NCBI RefSeq assembly: GCF_014692505.1
Contig: NZ_JACNYK010000002.1
Span: 682,001-746,000, forward strand
Direction: 5' to 3'
Length of the DNA: 64,000 nt
Origin: Sphingobacterium arenae
Lineage (GTDB): Bacteria > Bacteroidota > Bacteroidia > Sphingobacteriales > Sphingobacteriaceae
The translations under genes were made by a program, and so were the position numbers. The notes under the pieces are model-generated. The model was not told the DNA's origin. It did not search any database and saw only the letters and a program-made list of their open reading frames with translations. Positions 60,346 to 64,000 of the stretch are shown here, piece after piece; within the stretch, counting starts at the first letter, position 1; each line of letters starts with the position of its first letter.

Positions 60346-61860
60346 ATGCCCATGAATATTTATGAGTTGATTTCTATTGGTCTATATGTACTGATCATGA
60401 TAATGATAGGTATTTACGGATACCGAAAATCTACGAGTAACTCGGAGGAGTTTCTTATCGGAGGGCGTAAGATGGGGCCGTTTGTAACCGCCCTATCTGC
60501 TGGGGCATCGGACATGAGCGGGTGGCTCTTGATGGGACTTCCGGGAGCCATGTATATGATGGGGCTTTCGGGATCATGGCTCGCTATCGGGCTTACCATT
60601 GGAGCATTTTTGAACTACCTCATCGTGGCGCCACGCTTGCGGGTGTATACCGAAGTTGCAAAAAATGCCATAACACTGCCGGTATTCTTTGAAAACCGCT
60701 TCCGTGATAAGTCGCAGTTATTGAAGCTGGTCTCTTCTGTCTTTATTCTGGTATTTTTTACGCTATATACTTCTGCCGGAATGGTTTCGGGCGGAAGGTT
60801 GTTCGAATCGGCTTTTGGGATGGACTACAGTATCGGACTTTGGGTTACTTCACTGGTCGTGGTGTTTTATACATTCATTGGTGGCTTCATGGCTGTAAGT
60901 CTAACGGATGCCGTACAGGGAACCATTATGGTTATTGCTCTGCTTCTGATACCTACTGTCGTTGTTTTCCAATTGGGGGACATAAGAGAAACGGTTGACA
61001 CCATTTATACCAAGGATCCTAAATATATGGATATGTTACGGGGAACTACCGTTGTATCTATTGTCTCTCTATTGGCCTGGGGGCTGGGATACTTCGGACA
61101 GCCACATATCCTCGTCCGTTTTATGGCAATCGACAGTGTAAAGGATATTAAAAAGGCCAGACGTGTGGGCATGACCTGGATGATAGGCACGGTGCTAGGG
61201 TCCCTGCTTCTTGGATTTTTTGGGATCGCCTATCTACAGCGGTTTGACACGCAGACCATGTTGCAGTTTGACGCTTCGCGGGAGCTGTCCGAAACTATAT
61301 TCATATACCTATCCAAAACACTTTTTCATCCGCTTATCGGTGGCTTTTTGCTGTCCGCAATTCTAGCAGCAGTAATGAGCACGATCTCTTCTCAGCTTCT
61401 AGTGACATCAAGTTCGATGACGGAAGATATCTACAAAACATTTTTTAACAGACATGCGACCGACAAGAATATGCTTATCATGAGCCGGATATCGGTACTT
61501 GTAGTAGCGGTGGTAGCCTTCTTGTTGGCATTAGATCCACAGGAAAGTATCTTGGGTCTTGTCGGCAATGCTTGGGCCGGATTTGGAGCGGCCTTTGGCC
61601 CGCTTGTTATCCTTTCCTTGCTATGGAAGCGCACTACGGCTCTGGGTGCCCTGTCCGGTATGTTGGTGGGGGGAGCCACGGTATTGCTGTGGGTATACGT
61701 ACCGCATGCCTATAAAGATGTCTATGAGATTATTCCCGGATTTTTATTGAGTTTCCTGACAACCATAATAGTCTCTTTGATGACCGGGCGTATCCCTGAG
61801 GTGGTGGAAGGGGAGTTCGAAGAAGTAAGGAAGATCGTAGGTCGCAGAGGGAGGGAATAA
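60346..61860 (+). CDS. putP: sodium/proline symporter
   Basis: This 504-aa SSS-family protein has about 13 membrane segments. It contains FLIGGRKMGPFVTALSAGAS, DMSGWLLMGLPGAMYMMGLS, the central YTFIGGFMAVSLTDAVQGTI and LSAILAAVMSTISSQLLVTS, all PutP signatures including Na+-site residues. It imports proline with Na+ for nutrition or osmoprotection. The ATG at 60346 follows the leader hairpin. The next gene, ktrB, begins 88 bp downstream on the same strand. Confidence 0.95.
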   Translation: MPMNIYELISIGLYVLIMIMIGIYGYRKSTSNSEEFLIGGRKMGPFVTALSAGASDMSGWLLMGLPGAMYMMGLSGSWLAIGLTIGAFLNYLIVAPRLRVYTEVAKNAITLPVFFENRFRDKSQLLKLVSSVFILVFFTLYTSAGMVSGGRLFESAFGMDYSIGLWVTSLVVVFYTFIGGFMAVSLTDAVQGTIMVIALLLIPTVVVFQLGDIRETVDTIYTKDPKYMDMLRGTTVVSIVSLLAWGLGYFGQPHILVRFMAIDSVKDIKKARRVGMTWMIGTVLGSLLLGFFGIAYLQRFDTQTMLQFDASRELSETIFIYLSKTLFHPLIGGFLLSAILAAVMSTISSQLLVTSSSMTEDIYKTFFNRHATDKNMLIMSRISVLVVAVVAFLLALDPQESILGLVGNAWAGFGAAFGPLVILSLLWKRTTALGALSGMLVGGATVLLWVYVPHAYKDVYEIIPGFLLSFLTTIIVSLMTGRIPEVVEGEFEEVRKIVGRRGRE

Positions 61861-61948
61861 CAGAAAATAGCCCTCGATGGCTGACGGGCATAATATCAAT
61901 TTATATTATGTATAATTCAAATGCATATAAAAATGAATTGATTTAGGT

Positions 61949-63379
61949 TTGGGAATAAACGAAAAACAGTTAGCTTTACCCCGCATTTTTAAGATAGTGG
62001 TGAGAAAACGTTTCTATAATCCGGCCCAGTTGTTCATATCGAGCTTTTTGCTACTGATCTGTCTGGGGACATGCCTGTTGAAGCTGCCGTTTGCCCTCCA
62101 GACACCACTGTCTTGGATCGATGCACTTTTTACATCGACAAGTGCTGTATGTGTTACAGGGCTGATCGTGGTCGATACGGCAAGCCATTTTACGTTCTGG
62201 GGCCAGCTCATCATTATGCTACTCATTCAGGCCGGAGGGATAGGTATCCTGTCTTTCGCGGCATTGTTCACTTACTTCCTGAAAGGCGGCAGCACGTATG
62301 AAAATCAGCTGGCCGTAGGGACCTATTCGAATACCGAACGTATGTCTGAAGTATTTGTCTTACTCCGGCGTATGATATGGGTCACAGTAGGGATTGAGCT
62401 GGTGGGGGCATTGGGGATTTTCTGGAGCCTGGGCGAAGGTAACGGGCTCCCTTTGGGGAAGCGGATATTCTTTTCGCTTTTCCACTCCATATCTTCTTTT
62501 TGCAATGCGGGTTTTTCTACTATGTCCAACGGCTTGATGGAAAGTACCGTTATACATAACTATAGCCTACAGTTTGTCATCTCCTTGATCTATATCTTTG
62601 GCGGTTTGGGATTTCCCATCGTAGTAAACGTACTTCAATATATCAAGCACGTCTACCGAAGGATTGTCGGAAAATGGACATTAAGGGGTAGTTTCCACCG
62701 ACCATGGGTGCTGAACATCAACAGCAAGATCAACCTTGTTACAACCGGGCTTATAACCCTCTTGGCAACATTGGTAATCTATATAAATGAATATGGTAAC
62801 GTTCTTTCGCCCCATGACGGTATCGGAAAACTGGTCATCGCCTTTTCCACGGCTACAACACCAAGGACTGCCGGATTCAACAGTATAGATTTCGGCGCAT
62901 TGCAGTTCTCAACGATCATCTTTGTTATGCTGCTGATGTGGATAGGTGCCTCTCCCAACTCTACGGGAGGAGGTATAAAAACGAGCACAATTGCCCTCGC
63001 CGTTATGAATGTACTGAGTCTTGCCAGGGGGAAAGACCGTACCGAGGTTCTCGGCAGAGAGATCGGCGCGGTATCCATAAAAAGAGCTTTTGCAACGATG
63101 TTTCTCTCTCTGTTTACTATCGGTGTGGCCATTTTTTCGATTTCGTTCTTCGAGCCTAATCGCCCGTTACTTGAAATCGCATTCGAGTGCTTTTCGGCCT
63201 ACAGCACCGTAGGCCTATCCCTCGGCGTGACGGGCAGTTTTGCGACAGGAAGTAAGATCATACTGATTATCGTCATGTTTGTGGGACGGGTAACGATGCT
63301 GTCCGTACTCATTGCTTTTATTAAAAAAACAAAATATACACATTACAAGTATGCTCAGGAAGAGCTTACTATCTATTGA
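61949..63379 (+). CDS. ktrB: K+ uptake channel subunit KtrB/TrkH
   Basis: The protein (476 aa from a TTG at 61949) has no upstream ATG in frame, and a GTG at 61999 is an alternative. The four selectivity-filter loops are visible as TSTSAVCVTGL, SSFCNAGFS, TTPRTAGFNS and SAYSTVGLS, and the third repeat is followed by the cytosolic-gate-like GASPNSTGGGIKTSTIAL. KtrB forms a K+ channel gated by the cytosolic KtrA ring. The ktrA gene follows 8 bp later, so they form one unit. The start is the only uncertain part. Confidence 0.94.
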   Translation: MGINEKQLALPRIFKIVVRKRFYNPAQLFISSFLLLICLGTCLLKLPFALQTPLSWIDALFTSTSAVCVTGLIVVDTASHFTFWGQLIIMLLIQAGGIGILSFAALFTYFLKGGSTYENQLAVGTYSNTERMSEVFVLLRRMIWVTVGIELVGALGIFWSLGEGNGLPLGKRIFFSLFHSISSFCNAGFSTMSNGLMESTVIHNYSLQFVISLIYIFGGLGFPIVVNVLQYIKHVYRRIVGKWTLRGSFHRPWVLNINSKINLVTTGLITLLATLVIYINEYGNVLSPHDGIGKLVIAFSTATTPRTAGFNSIDFGALQFSTIIFVMLLMWIGASPNSTGGGIKTSTIALAVMNVLSLARGKDRTEVLGREIGAVSIKRAFATMFLSLFTIGVAIFSISFFEPNRPLLEIAFECFSAYSTVGLSLGVTGSFATGSKIILIIVMFVGRVTMLSVLIAFIKKTKYTHYKYAQEELTIY

Positions 63380-63387
63380 TACATGTT

Positions 63388-64000
63388 ATGAAATTTATAG
63401 TTGTAGGATTGGGGAATTTTGGTGCGTCACTTGCGGAAAAGCTGACCATGCAGGGCAATGAGGTTATTGGGGTGGATCAACGTATCGAAAAGATCAGCGC
63501 ATTAAAGGAAAAGATTACCCATACCATATGCCTAGACGCGACCGACGAGGTAGCTTTTTCTACCCTGCCATTAAAAAATACGGATGTGGTCGTCGTAGCC
63601 ATTGGTGAAGACGAAGGTGCGAATATCATGGTTTCTGCTCTATGTAGAGAGGTGCAAGTCAAGCGTCTCATCAGTAGGGCTGTAAATCGTCTACACGAGA
63701 AGGTACTGGGCGCACTGGGTATTTCGGAAATTGCCCATCCCGAGGAAGAATCTGCTGAACGCTGGTCCAAACGTCTCTGCATGACGGGGCTGGTAGATTC
63801 TTTCGAACTGAATAGTAATTATTCCATCGTAGAGGTAGTCGTGCCACAAAAATATGTGGGCAGATCTATACAGGAGATCGGCTTCCGGGAAAAGTATGAA
63901 CTGTTAGTACTGACTATCCTAAAGAATACAGAACAACGTACATCCTTCGGAAAAAATATAGTGACGACTGTGCTGCACGGCGTACCCCGACCTGATACGA
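63388..64000 (+). CDS. ktrA: K+ uptake regulatory subunit KtrA/TrkA, truncated by window end
   Basis: The ATG at 63388 starts MKFIVVGLGNFGASLAEKLT, a Rossmann RCK-N domain with GxGxxG, followed by VIGVDQRIEKISALKEK, ICLDATD and VVVVAIGEDEGANIMVSALC. The RCK-C domain begins near NSNYSIVEVVVPQKYVGRSI. The reading frame is open to the last base, so the C-terminus lies outside the window. It binds ATP/ADP (and in some bacteria c-di-AMP) and gates KtrB. It is 8 bp after ktrB. Confidence 0.92.
   Translation, partial: MKFIVVGLGNFGASLAEKLTMQGNEVIGVDQRIEKISALKEKITHTICLDATDEVAFSTLPLKNTDVVVVAIGEDEGANIMVSALCREVQVKRLISRAVNRLHEKVLGALGISEIAHPEEESAERWSKRLCMTGLVDSFELNSNYSIVEVVVPQKYVGRSIQEIGFREKYELLVLTILKNTEQRTSFGKNIVTTVLHGVPRPDT

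Noticed and set aside
1..64000. tRNA, rRNA and CRISPR arrays
   Set aside because: No cloverleaf-like GGTTCRA-type segments with matching arms, no rRNA-like tracts and no spacer-repeat arrays were seen by eye. The 11-bp array at 14.5 kb has no spacers of CRISPR length.

Overview
This window looks like chromosomal DNA of a Bacteroidota member, most likely Sphingobacteriaceae (a Sphingobacterium/Pedobacter/Olivibacter-type genome). The reasons are moderate-to-low GC, a classic SusC/SusD polysaccharide-utilisation locus (PUL), DUF5017 and DUF4440-type proteins, SPII lipoproteins, weak Shine-Dalgarno signals, and a promoter-like TAnnTTTG box ahead of the PUL regulator. The species cannot be named from sequence alone.

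Layout. (1) 0-3.3 kb: the C-terminal part of a Tc-toxin A subunit, entering from the left edge, then a small ORF. (2) 3.6-5.9 kb: a translationally coupled pair, MazG-like pyrophosphohydrolase then DUF2075 nuclease/helicase, which resembles a defence module. (3) 6-10.2 kb: small membrane and secreted proteins, an alpha/beta hydrolase and a TlpA-type thioredoxin. (4) 10.4-14.5 kb: debris of Fic, DUF389, a copper-binding four-helix protein and an AbiEii-like nucleotidyltransferase, around an intact BCCT transporter. (5) 14.5-14.7 kb: a striking palindromic array in which CG dinucleotides recur every 11 bp. (6) 14.7-33.2 kb: the PUL. Nine closely spaced minus-strand genes run Na+/solute symporter, FAD oxidoreductase-discoidin, SusC, SusD, DUF5017, M23/PKD, alginate-lyase-like PL, heparinase II/III-like PL, GH88. 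They are divergent from a zinc-ribbon LacI regulator and an aldose epimerase. PL plus GH88 implies a uronic-acid polysaccharide that is cleaved by beta-elimination and then trimmed of its unsaturated uronyl end. (7) 33.3-49 kb: an accessory region with a CatB-type acetyltransferase, GNATs, VOC proteins, AraC regulators, an ECF sigma operon, DoxX proteins and many gene remnants. (8) 49-55.2 kb: a TlpA lipoprotein, a DUF1016 nuclease, a TPM-domain operon and more debris. (9) 55.2-64 kb: an ion and solute transport block (NhaA, dicarboxylate symporter, universal stress protein, AGCS symporter, PutP, KtrB, KtrA), with the last gene cut by the window edge.

The main theme outside the PUL is gene decay. 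At least a dozen genes survive as fragments. The DUF2075/mazG module exists once intact and as fragments at four other places (14.4, 46.3, 50.6 and 55.1 kb). A 24-nt element upstream of mazG also recurs, including upstream of the DUF1016 nuclease gene. The 11-bp phased array at 14.53-14.71 kb is the least explained structure in the window.
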